Shown: in pieces, positions 47,352 to 58,344 of the stretch
How the letters are laid out: the number at the start of each line of letters is the position of its first letter
Position numbering within the stretch: the first letter of the stretch is position 1
From: Stentor roeselii
Taxonomy: Eukaryota > Ciliophora > Heterotrichea > Heterotrichida > Stentoridae
Assembly: GCA_006503475.1 (NCBI GenBank)
Contig: RSEH01000144.1
Span: 57,367 to 121,366, forward strand
DNA length: 64,000 nucleotides
Reading direction: 5' to 3'
The notes under the pieces: generated by a model
The model's input: only the letters and a program-made list of their open reading frames with translations
Told to the model about the DNA's origin: nothing
Database searches by the model: none
Position numbers and translations under genes: made by a program

Positions 47352-50300
47352 ATGGTTTTTTACCTTGTTGCATTAAAACTGGCTCTTGTTGTAGGACAGA
47401 CTTGCTCTCCTGAAGTGATTACTTTTTCTCAAAGTGTCGATTCAGAGGACTTTGAAAGTCCTTTTAGAGATTTTAACTGTCCTAGGACTAATCTACAGCT
47501 GGTTGAAGGGAATTTTAAGTTAAAAAATTCAGTTTTTTTGAATATGAACCTTGTGGCCAGCGAAAAACTTGTGATTGAAGGGATTTTATGTCAGGGTGGA
47601 GTGACTGCGAACTGCTACCCAGCTGGAACAAGGCCGATTATTCTTCTTCAAAATGTTGAAGTGCAACTTTCGATGACAGCTCCGACAGTATTCAGAAATG
47701 TCAAGTTTAGTCATCAGTTTCCATTCAAGTTAGGATGTGAATCATGCACTTACTGCCCTTCGGTCACTCAAAGTGGCTTAGATGTGATTAATGATCGTGG
47801 CGAAGTTTTGGTAAGTTCTCAGTATCTTAATTCTTCTTACTGTGAACCTTTTAATAGAATCAACTTTTTAACGAGTCGAGTTTCGATTGAACTTGAAAAT
47901 GTTTCTTTTTCTGACTTTAGGATGGGATTTAAGAGCATTCTTTTCATTGAAACAGGAAAAGCTGTTATGAAAAAAGTTGAATTTTCGAATATTATTGTAA
48001 AAGTTTCTGCTATTCTTTCAGGAACTCACTTCATTGATTCTGTTGTCTATGAAGGAGGATTTGTAGAATTACTGAATAATGGATTTGAAATCGATACAAA
48101 TTTGGTATTAGGGAATTTCTTGACTCTTGATAAAGTCACGGATTTTAGGATGAAAGGCTTGGAAATGAAAAACAATATTTATTCAGGCAACTCAAACTTG
48201 ATTCAATTAAATAATATAAAAAATTTGATGATTGGAGACTGCAAATTTTCTCTTAATATTGTGAATGGAAATTTGATAAAAGCTTCTCAGGAGGGTCTCA
48301 AATTGGTTGATCATGATCATAATTCAAGTTTTGTTATCAGAAATTTAAGTTTTTCTGAAAGTATGGCTAATAACTTTATAGAAATCAAGTATGATACCAG
48401 TTTTCAGACTGTACTTATTGATAACTGCAGCTTTACAAACAGTGTTTTGAATGCAGCAGCTATATCGACTAGCTCAAATTTATATGACTTTTCTCTAGAT
48501 CCTCATAATATCCTTGATTTCAACCTCTCAAACTTGCTTTGTCGAGAAAATTACAGTCCTTTTCAAATAAGTATTTCACAGTTGAAGAAAGTTAGCTTGT
48601 TTGGGTTGAAAATAGAGGAAAATTACATAAAAAATGATTTAGGCATCAAGATAGCAAATGAAATGATGAAAGATGAAAGAGTTTATTTTAAAAAAGTGTA
48701 CAATCCAATTTTACCTTCATCTTCATTGACTTCAATTATTTTACTGTATTTTAGGAAAATAGATTTATTTTATATTGAAAACTTAAACATCGTAAATAAT
48801 TACGGATCAGTTTTATTTGCTGATATGATTTCAATTATTTATATAAAAAACTTAATCAGTTTATCAAATATTGCATCAAACTATCATTTGTTTTACTTTT
48901 ACTTACTATATCAAAGTTCACTAGATGATATAAACCTGCTAAACAATAGTATAACTGATACAAAGTACTCTTTAATGTCAATAAAAACTCATACAAGTTT
49001 ACTGCAAATGAATATAACCAACTCATTTTTGCATAATTCTAATGGTTCTATTCTTGTTGAATCATGCAAGTCAATTAATATTGATAATTTTACTGTTTTC
49101 AACTCATCCACTCCAACAAACTCCTACTTAAAATTGAAGTTTGTTGATGATTCCTCGTTTTCTCTAAAAAATTCAATATTTTTAAATAACTCGGATGATG
49201 TTTTGAGTCTTGGGTCATCCATATCAACTATAAAAGTTGATATTTTGATTGAAAATATTACAATAAAGAACTCAAAAGGATCACTAGGAATGATACAATT
49301 TGAAAATTCATTATTTTTATATGATGATCGAAACAGTTTCATAAGAAATTCAAGATTTGAAAAACTTTCAGGAATTATTATATCGATTCTATCTTATAAA
49401 GGAAATGTTCAAATAATAAATTGCAACTTTTCAGAGAATACAGGAAGTTCAGTTAATATTTTTATTGCATCATCCTCAAATATAACAATAAATGCCTCTA
49501 AATTCATTAATTCTCTTACTTCATCAATTTCTTTCCAGAAAGCATCTGATTATAACACTTTAACAACAAATAACTGTTTGTTTTCAAATATTTCGAATAC
49601 AATGATCTCAATCTCTTTAAGTAATTACACTGATTATGCATCAACTTTTGAGTCTAACCAAGGTCTTTTAATATCTGGAAGTGCTGGGTCAGGTTTGAAA
49701 TTCATCTCATCAAAAATTATTCGAAATATTAACCTTTCCTCTCTTTTCTACTGCATCTTTTATTCCCACCTGATATTACTTGATGTGATTTTTGACTCAA
49801 ATGAATCTCTTCATAAGTCAATAATTTTTATAGAAAACGAATCCTATTTGCAAATGAACAATACTCTTTTCATCAACAATACAGGGTACAGAGGTTCAGT
49901 GCTTTTCATTCAGCACTCACCTAGTTATTTGAGCAGCATTAACTCCTCCACATTCAAACTCAACCACGCGATTCTAACAAATACAATTTTTTTGTTAGAA
50001 TCAAACCTGAGTATCGATCACAGTGATTTCATCGAAAACTACTCGAATGACTCAGCAGGAGTTCATTTGACTTATGAGTCCTTTTTCAAACTCAGCAACT
50101 CGAGGTTCATTGGACATGTCGGGGAATATTCTTGCATCAGAGCAGAAGACAGCAGTAGTGTTGAGGTTTATTACAGTGAATTTTTGAATAGTTCTGAAGA
50201 CTCTTCAGGAACTTTAATTAAAACAAGTGAAAGTTACTTTAAATGTCTTGGATGCAAGTTTTCAAGGATTACTTTAGACAGTGGAAATTTAATTTATTCT

Positions 50301-52874
50301 TGGGACTCGTAAGAAATAAACAGGTTTTTAGAATTTTTTCACATGGATCTTGTGGATGTGAAAGTTGATAAGTCTTTTGGATTGATTTACTTGAGTTTTG
50401 CTTCGATGTGCTTTGGTCATCGAGTTTTTGTGCAGAATTTCACTGGTACAGCTTTTTATAATGATCTTTACTCGACACTTGTGCTCAATGACTCAATTAT
50501 TCGATGTATGGAGTAAGTAGATGGAATTTCTGAAGCTGGAACTGGAATTATCTGTAAGATTTGCTTGAAGATTAGTTTGAATCTTGTTAATTTTGATTCA
50601 CTTACAGCTGAAACTGATGGGGGATGCTTGTATTCGTATCAGGATAGGTATGGACTAATCAATTATGTTAATTCATCGAGTTTCAATTCGTGTGTCGGTC
50701 AGAATGGAGGATCTTTGATGCTATTAGACTCCTCCTACAATATCGATAACTCAACCTTTACTTCAAACCATGCCATTTCAGTAAACAGTCAAGGAGGATC
50801 AATATTCCAATCAAATATCGAAATTACCTCATCACTGACCATCTCCTCATCAACCTTCAAAAACAACTCAGCAGTTCAAAGTGGAGGAGCGATTCAATGG
50901 TATTCCTCGAAACCTGACTTAAAATCGCTAAATTTTTCATCAAACAAAGCTTTTTACGGTCCGGACCTAGGATCATTCACAGAATCTCTTCATCTTCAAG
51001 GTTCATCTCGTTCCCTTTCAAGCCAAATCTTTCCTCCAGGGGAGCCAAGCCCATCTCCATTAAAAGTTGACCTGAAAGACCACTACAACCAGACAGTTCT
51101 AACAGACAACTCAACAAAACTAATTCTTTATTCAAAAAACCCATCCTTCCAAATACAAGGCCAGTTCATCTCTCAAGCCTCGGAAGGTTCAGTCGAATTT
51201 TCCGATATCAAGATTTTCGGAACTCCAAAAAGCGAATCTCAAATTTTGATAACCACTGAATCAAACAACAATCATTTCACTTCAGAACTGGAAATTGAGT
51301 TCGTGCTTAGAGAATGTGTTGCTGGTGAACAACTCGTTCAAGGGATTCATTGTGAAAAGTGTAAAAATGACTCTTATAGTTTAAAACCTGGGAAGAAATG
51401 TTTGAGTTGTCCTGAGGGGGGTGTGTGTTTTGGAGCTGATTTTATTTTTGCTAATCCTGGATTTTGGAGAAGAAATAACAGGACTGATAAGATTTTTAAG
51501 TGTTTTAATGAAAAGGCTTGCCTTGGAGACTATAACTCGTCTAAGTGTGAAAAAGGGTATAAAGGGAACCTCTGTCAAGTTTGCAGTCAGGGCTTTTCTA
51601 CTTCTCAGGGAAATGAATGTAATGAGTGTCTTGACAAGGATTTAAATATCGGCAGAATAATCACAATTTTAATTCTTGTTGCAGGATTTTTAGCTTTTCA
51701 AAGCTACTCTACTATTCAAGCAGTTTATAAAGAAAGGTCAGTCACTTCGGTTTATTTGAAGATCCTCGTTAATTACCTGCAACTTGTTTCGCTTACGATA
51801 GGATTCGAGTTGGATTGGCCGAGACTGGTTAAGAAGTTATTCGCAGTGCAAGAAAAAGCATCTTCTAGTTCAGACCAGTTCATTTCATTTGACTGTTTCT
51901 TATCACATTATTACAACCCTTTCTTTTCAAAGGTGTTAATCATTTCGTTGACTCCTGTGATCTGTTTGACCTGCAGCATGATTTTTTGGCTTCTGTGGAA
52001 AAAAGTTAAACATTCAGAGAAGGTCATGGAAAAGTTTATTGGGACTGTCATTGTTCAGTTGTTTTTCTTTTACCCTTCACTTATCAGACTTGACTTTCTC
52101 ACGTTTTTTTGCACTGAACTGGAAAAGGATAATTTTTATTTGACTAGTTATATGAATATCCACTGCTGGAAGTCAACTCATTTGATTTTTACTTTAACCG
52201 TTGCACTTCCAAGTATTGTTACTTTTTGTATCAGTTTTCCTTTGGTTCTTCTGGTTTCTTTAAGGAAAAACAGTGAAAATCTGCAGGATGAAAGTCAAAA
52301 GTTGAAATATGGGTTTCTTTATAATGGCTTTTCAGATAAGTTTTATTATTGGGAGTTTTTGGTTATTTTGAGGAAATTGCTAATTATTATATTTTTTGTG
52401 TTTTTTTCAAGGATTTCTGTTCCTATTCAAGCTTTGTGCACTTTTGTTGTTATTCTGATCAGCTTCTTACTGCAGCTTAGATTCCAGCCTTATATCAACA
52501 GCCAGTTGAATACTCTTGAATTGATGTCTATACTGGTGACTGCTGTTACCATCTACTCAGGAATCTTTTTTCTCACTGGAGATCTTTCAGAAGAAGCGAA
52601 AATTATTGTTTTCGTTCTGATGGTTCTAAGTAATTTTATATTTTTAGCATTTTGGATATATCTCACTTTTGCATTCTTTTTTTCTAAGCTCTACTTGAAG
52701 ACTAGAATCTGCAGGAGAGTCTTTAAGGGAAGGTTTGACCGCTGGGCAACTAAAATTCATCCTGTAACTCAGATGGATGAGAAAAAAAACAAATCATCTG
52801 TCATTTTCTATGAGAATAAATCTTGTTTCAAAGAGCCCACTCTAGTTGATGTTTCTCCCGAAAGGATTAATTAA
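47352..52874 (+). CDS. Beta-helix ectodomain multi-pass membrane protein, two introns
   Basis: Exons 47352-50308, 50324-50505 and 50521-52874 are joined over two 15-nt introns, giving 1830 residues. A signal peptide (MVFYLVALKLALVVGQ) leads into about 1200 residues of short Asn/Ser/Ile-rich strands with many N-x-S/T sites, the pattern of right-handed parallel beta-helices (pectin-lyase-like). A cysteine-rich segment at about 1310-1420 (CEKCKNDSYSL, CLSCPEGGVCFG, GFWRRNN, GYKGNLCQVC) precedes about eight membrane segments from 1424 to 1780. This architecture is known in ciliates and oomycetes as large surface proteins of unknown function. Without the splices the locus looks like two genes, and the middle exon is otherwise invisible. 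Confidence 0.88.
50309..50323 (+). other. 15-nt intron 1 (beta-helix protein)
   Basis: Sequence GTAAGAAATAAACAG with A at position 10. It contains the TAA that would end the first exon. Confidence 0.9.
50506..50520 (+). other. 15-nt intron 2 (beta-helix protein)
   Basis: Sequence GTATGGAGTAAGTAG with A at position 10. It joins a 182-bp exon in frame to the 2354-bp last exon. Confidence 0.88.
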
Positions 52875-53292
52875 TAGATAGAATTTGAATTAATTTGTGA
52901 AAATTTATCATTAATTATTCAATACTTTACAATTTTATGGTTATAATTTTCCGATAAAACTTATCTATTTGGATTGATGATTATAAGATTTATATAAAAA
53001 ATTATCAACAATAAAATTTTGAATATTTTCATTAGTTCAAAAGGAGATAATAAATTTAGGTTGTTTTGCATCATTAATAATTTATCTGGTTATTTGTATT
53101 TCAAAAAAAGAATATAGTTTAAATTTAATGCTAAATTCTTTACTCATAGAAAATGCGGAAACGACTGAAAATTATAAATTTGATGGCATTCAAAGAAAAC
53201 GTTCCACCTTATCTTTCATAGCCATGCCAAAAATGTTTTTCATAAATATTGCTGCTAAGTAGCTACTTGATATCGATGCTGTTAGAGAATAT
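52875..53292. other. AT-rich gap, 418 bp
   Basis: Downstream of the beta-helix gene. No frame, repeat or hairpin of note is visible. Confidence 0.5.
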
Positions 53293-53834
53293 TTAAGCTG
53301 ATTTAATTACAAAGGCAACTGATCTTGAAAGCTTTGAAGTTGAATCATATTTGGCGGCTCCAGTTTTAACATTGAAGTATTTTCGGTACTTTGATTCCCG
53401 AGAGGAATCGCTTGATTTCAGCGATTCCTGAGCAATCAGCAATTTTAGGTATCCAGAGGCATTAAAGACTTGCGAGAAGGTAGAAAATGATTTAAAAAAA
53501 TATCCAGAGCCAACCCATAGATGGAATCTCCAGTGTTCGCAAGGCACATCCTGAAGAACTGCATGTGCTGAATGATTAAGTCGAGAATAAAGCCGAAAAC
53601 CGCTGTCAAAAGACCTAAATGCTCAGAGCTATCAAAATAAAAGGGTTTAACACATGGATACTTATCTTGAATTACTTTAGTTTTGGCATCCTTGCACCAG
53701 AACCTGTGAAGGCTAATGAGGTCAACTGGTTCATGTTGTTGAAATGGTCAGTTATCAGATGGTTTGTGTTTAGGACTCGTTCGGGTTGATATTAAACATT
53801 GCCTCTCAATATGGGCCTCGATTTCTTCAGCCAT
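53293..53834 (-). pseudogene. Broken gene of unknown family (in-frame TGA and a frameshift)
   Basis: An ATG at 53834 begins a protein-like frame (MAEEIEAHIERQCLI) that meets one TGA after about 28 codons, continues (RFWCKDAKTKVIQDKYP, a hydrophobic LTAVFGFILDLIIQHMQ), and then stops. A second frame from about 53547 to 53293 continues the same character (FSTFSQVFNASGYLKLL, ending VAFVIKSA). The frames could join at a run of seven A on the plus strand (T on the coding strand). No 15-nt GT-AG intron explains either break. GC content is above the flanks. It is a decayed gene or one with assembly errors; the family is unknown. Confidence 0.6.
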
Positions 53835-54575
53835 TAGTTCAATTCAGTTTTTGAATGAGTTTTAATGAATTTTAAAGGATTTTTAGTATGAGTGAAGAAT
53901 TGGATTAGATTTTTAGGTTTTATATTTCAAGGAATGTAAAAGAGTAAAGGATTTGATAAGATTATAGTCAAGGTATTTATTGAGAATAGTTTATTAAAGA
54001 TATGTTATAAAATTAACTAATATTAAGCATATATCTGTAGTGATATTTATCAAGGCTCAAGGAGACTTCAAATACTTTTTATCGGTGAACTTTCATCGAT
54101 TTCGGAAATTATTAACGACGAAAGAGTTATTGCTAAACAAATCTCACAACAGAATAAAATGCTTTAATCTCTATTTATTTAACAGCCAGCTGTAAGTTAT
54201 TAATTCTATCGTGTGATTAATGAAGCTCACTTGAAATGCACTGATTTACTCAGAATTTTTTTTGGTAAACTTGCAATTCTAAGAAAAAATTTACTTCTTG
54301 AGTTTTGATTTTATGAAGAGCCTAACTAATCATTATTTTAAATAAGCCTCGCTGCATTTATATTAAAATTTACATTTTATTCTTGTATTATGTTTTTAGT
54401 ACAAATTTTTTAATTTCAAGTATATTCTTACAATAGTTAGTAATAAATGAATTCTATCAATTACTCAGCATGCTTTCGATCAAATTGATAAATGCTTCAA
54501 ATCATTCTGAATTCCTCTTGTATTATAATTTTCCGTCATTTTTATCTAAAGATCGTTCTAATGATATTCTAATAA
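53835..54575. other. AT-rich gap, 741 bp
   Basis: No supported gene. A roughly 60-codon open stretch without an ATG near 54010-54195 (plus strand, IKAQGDFKYFL) might be another relic but is too short to call. Confidence 0.4.
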
Positions 54576-56366
54576 ATGTATCCTGAGCTCAAAAAAAATC
54601 TTAAAAGCCTGATTACAACAATCCAAATTTCAGAAAGCGATTTACAACAGATCGATAGTATCTTATCACTCGGAGATAAGCAAATCCTTGAATACCTGGA
54701 TAATGATTACTTAAGATATCAATCTCAGCTTTCCATCAAGGCACTACTTTCTAAAAAGTTTGAAAATCTTAATTCAAAGCACATAACAATAAAGTTTAGA
54801 TGTTTGAAAAACCTGAAAAATCTTATCAATCATGAACTATATGAACAAGAAATTAATGAAACATTGAAGATGTTAGAAAATATTATTTTCGATTCGGATT
54901 CCCAGGCCTATAATTTGCATAAAATCTTTAAGGTTTGTTCTGATATTATTTTAAATTTTGGCTTATTCACTATTAAAGAAACTCGGACTAGTTTTAGTGA
55001 GAGGTTAGTGCATCTATCAGAACTTCGAGAAGCAAGAGATAGGATACTGAAGATGATCAGCCAAGGAGAAAACAATGAAAAAATAATTGATGAGAATTTA
55101 TTTAAATTCAAAGAAAATTTTGAAATGATTGAAAGACTCTTATCCTTTTTGCAGAAATCAGGTAATGAAAAAATTTCTGAAGAAATTTTTGGATATGCTA
55201 ATCGACTAAAACACAAATGTTCTATTCAAATTTCAAAAGAGGAATCAAGTCAACCTAATAATGATTTTCAAGAAGTGCAGAAAGATGAAAAATTTCAAAT
55301 TTCCTTAAATATTGCTAAACGTTTAGACAAAATTATTCTTGATATATTAAAAAAAGAAACATTTAATATCTTCACTGTAAAGCTTCCTGATGGTATTGTT
55401 GTAACTTTTCCTTGTTATGAAAGAAGCGATTTTGATTTTATTGAAGAAGATAATTACTTAAAAAATTGCACTTCAACATATTTGAATTGCAGAACAAGGA
55501 AATTCATTGAATTCAATATCATGTTTGCATGCATGATAAGTGAATTTTTAATTCTCTTAAAAGATGAGTTTTTTTTTGCGTTGTTTCATAATGAAGTTCG
55601 ATCAAGAATCGATCAATTTTTTCAAAAATTATTGAAAACTTTAAAAACATTTCCTGATTTCGCAAGGTCTACGATTGTTGAGATTTCTTTCAGTTTAAAC
55701 AATCCTGATAAATCACGAAACTTTTTGAGTTTTCTTAGTAAAATAGTATTGCACCGTGATCCTCTTACATATTATATTGATTCTAAGCCTTTAGATTTTA
55801 AAATTGTTACAAAATTCAAGTTTTTAATAAAAAATAACCTCATTCAAATGGTTCTTCAAAAATTCAACACTTCTAACATAGACGTTTGCAGTGATGAAGA
55901 TGATACTCTTGAAAATGTGAGAATCATGAAATTACCTAAGGGAATTTCAGGAATCACTTTAAAAACATTGACAATTGTTATATCGAAATATAAATCAACT
56001 TTTGAAAACCTGATAAATGGGGCTCGATTTGTTGTAATTTTACATGAACTAGCTCATTATTTACAAAGAGCGAGCTGCATTAAAGTGGAAGAGTCGATGA
56101 GACAGCTTAGTCCGAATATTCCAAACAATACAAAAGAAGGTGGGTTTATACTTGAAGAAGAACTGTTCGGTAAAAGACTTTCTTTTATTACTTTGAAGCA
56201 GGCTGACTTTTTAATGGAAGGCAATTATCCAGCAACCCTAAAAGAATTTAAAAGAAAATTTGAAGAAGGAAGTAAAGATGAGGAAAATAATCCTTCATTA
56301 AGTCTGAATCGAAGTTCTTTTGGAATATCTTTAGGAAGATGCGGAAGTTATTTTGGGTTACGATAG
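54576..56366 (+). CDS. Unknown protein with HExxH zinc-metalloprotease motif
   Basis: 596 residues, one exon, stop TAG. The first 200 residues are helical and charged (LKSLITTIQISESDLQQ, LKMLENIIFDSDS). The second half is less helical and includes VVILHELAHYLQR at about residues 486-498, an HExxH zinc motif set in a hydrophobic helix as in true zincins. About 35 residues on lies EEELFGKRL, whose glutamates could supply the third ligand in the gluzincin manner. No signal peptide or membrane segment is seen. I do not recognise a peptidase family. The motif could occur by chance, but its setting (bulky hydrophobics before, LxH after) is typical. Flanks are AT-rich with gene relics. Confidence 0.72.
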   Translation: MYPELKKNLKSLITTIQISESDLQQIDSILSLGDKQILEYLDNDYLRYQSQLSIKALLSKKFENLNSKHITIKFRCLKNLKNLINHELYEQEINETLKMLENIIFDSDSQAYNLHKIFKVCSDIILNFGLFTIKETRTSFSERLVHLSELREARDRILKMISQGENNEKIIDENLFKFKENFEMIERLLSFLQKSGNEKISEEIFGYANRLKHKCSIQISKEESSQPNNDFQEVQKDEKFQISLNIAKRLDKIILDILKKETFNIFTVKLPDGIVVTFPCYERSDFDFIEEDNYLKNCTSTYLNCRTRKFIEFNIMFACMISEFLILLKDEFFFALFHNEVRSRIDQFFQKLLKTLKTFPDFARSTIVEISFSLNNPDKSRNFLSFLSKIVLHRDPLTYYIDSKPLDFKIVTKFKFLIKNNLIQMVLQKFNTSNIDVCSDEDDTLENVRIMKLPKGISGITLKTLTIVISKYKSTFENLINGARFVVILHELAHYLQRASCIKVEESMRQLSPNIPNNTKEGGFILEEELFGKRLSFITLKQADFLMEGNYPATLKEFKRKFEEGSKDEENNPSLSLNRSSFGISLGRCGSYFGLR

Positions 56367-56631
56367 ATTAGTTAATAGACTTTTAATATTAAAAATCACG
56401 AATTGAATAAGATTAAAAACAATAATGAAAAATATTTTATAATATTAAATACTTTCAGATAATAATAGCTTAGTTGATCTTTTTACAGTTTTTTCATTTT
56501 AAGTCTATTTGAGATTTTCAAAAAAACTCTTGGATATTGAACTTATTTGAGTCAAACAGAACTGAAAATTTATCTTCAAGCTTGATGTCGAGTTTCATGG
56601 TTACGAAAGAATATTTTCTCTATCTGTTCTT

Positions 56632-57757
56632 TTAAAATTGATCTTGAGATTTTATGTCTCGCATTGAAGAACTTCGCCAGTGCCATGTCGGAGTTTGTAC
56701 TGACATGCAGCCAGGCTTATTTCTTTGATTAAGCCGATGAGTTTGTAAATTGACACCAGCTGAAGTTCTTACTTTCCTCCATTTCTTCTGTTTTTCTAAG
56801 GAGTCTTCCCGACATGATGCTTTTTGGGGACTTTCAGTAAAGAGTTCGAAGGTTTTCAATTTCTTGTATTAGAGCTTTTACACAGCTGTGAACTGTTCTT
56901 TTATTTTTAACCTTACAGTACTTTTTCTTAAATCATCAAAATTTGCTGTTTCCTTTCAGAATTTCATCCAACTTTTAATTAACTCTAATGAAAACTTGGA
57001 TTTTTTAGATAAACTTAAATTTTTCACTTTAGTTTCCCTATATAAAGGTCTAAGGCTTTCTTATAATTCACTAAAATATGACTTAGTGACTGAAAATTTC
57101 CTCACTTTCTTCAGTAATTTCTTTTATTTGAAAATTTTTGTTTGTTGAAACTTTACAAAGCAACTTATACTTTTTGGTATATTTAATCACTTGCTTTTGA
57201 TCGTCTTGTATGCACTTTAAAGCTTATAGATCTGATAGTTTAGCACTCTTAGTATTTTTCTTCGAGGTAAAATCCAGGACAGTGACCATTCTTTAAATTC
57301 CTCCAAGTTTCATTACTTTTCATTGATATGCTTGGCAAGTCCTTGTTTTGAATAATCCTTATTGAATTCTGTTTCAATTTTCGAGTGTTCATTTTCCAAA
57401 TCTATAATTTCACGTTGTAATTCTTAGAATTTTATTATCAGATTGTTGAATTCAGTGAGTCCTTCCTTGTTTTTACATAAAATTATCCTAATTCATTTTC
57501 TTTATATTCTTCCTTCGTCTTTTAATTTCCTGAGCAATCCATTATTGTCCTCATGAACCATTTCGAGTTCTTCTCAAGAGTTTGAGTTTCATTTAAAATC
57601 TTTGCTTATTTCTTCAATATTTCTTTTTCTCTCTTCAATTTCAGTTTTTTCTATCGAGATTTCCTTTATTCCTCATCGGCAACAAAATCAAAGATTATTT
57701 TTGCGCCAAATTGAGTTCTTCAATGTCAGGTTTTAGTGACTGAAGCTCGGTCATCAT
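56632..57757 (-). pseudogene. Decayed coiled-coil protein gene
   Basis: From an ATG pair at 57757 the minus strand shows coiled-coil-like segments broken by stops and frame changes: MTELQSLKPDIEEL, then IEKTEIEERKRNIEEI, EELEMVHEDNNGLLRKL, ELQREIIDLENEHSKIE and, at 56859-56632, KTFELFTESPQKAS. The breaks are TAA, TAG, TGA and at least two single-base shifts, for example around 57580. The heptad-like composition over more than 1 kb is unlikely by chance. No intact version is present in this window. Confidence 0.55.
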
Positions 57758-58148
57758 TACAAAAGCTACATGTTCCAGTAGTGAACCTTATTTTGCTTAT
57801 GTTCTCCAGGTATATATCAAAATAACTAAAAAACTGGAAAATCAAAAAGATAAAATGAACACCGTATTCATGAGCATGGAAAACTAGACTTTAGCATCAG
57901 AAAAGAGATGCAAAGATCAAGCATCGTTCTTAATTTCTCATCAATTTTTCGAATACTTGTGGAAATGCCAATCTGAGGAAACTAGTCAATACTTAGATGA
58001 TAATGGTGATAACGCAGAAAGAATCTTGAAATATTAAATCCTCTAGTAGATTAAAGAATACTATATAACTGATAATTTAGACATTGAGGTTTATTGTGGG
58101 GATTTGAACGAAGATTAAACTCAAGTCACTTCATAAATCAATATTTGA
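57744..58148 (+). pseudogene. Protein-like frame interrupted only by TAA/TAG
   Basis: A 134-codon plus-strand frame between TGA codons (57741 and 58146) reads like protein (ASEKRCKDQASFLISHQFF, YLDDNGDNAERILKY, YYITDNLDIEVYCGDLNED) but has six in-frame stops, all TAA or TAG, at 57885, 58035, 58044, 58047, 58116 and 58134. Decay by C-to-T change at Gln codons would give this pattern. It overlaps the 5' end of the minus-strand relic by a few bases. Confidence 0.4.
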
Positions 58149-58344
58149 TTTAAAAGATAAAATGAGTTAATTAGTTAATTTTTGAATTTTTTGACTACCT
58201 TTGGAACAATCTTGAAGTAATATTTATTGAATTTAGCAGAGTAATTAACTACTAAACAACAACAGATAGATAATTATAACTTTTAATAAGATTTCAGTAT
58301 AAACTATTCAAGGTATATTTTAGCTTGAAAATCTAAGTGTATAA

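Noticed and set aside
54010-54195. Open plus-strand stretch of about 60 codons
   Set aside because: No ATG, no recognisable motif; could be chance or a very old relic.
58081-58130. A T-loop-like GTTCAAATCC on the minus strand
   Set aside because: The flanking bases do not form a T-stem, and no acceptor or anticodon arm could be found, so it is not a tRNA.
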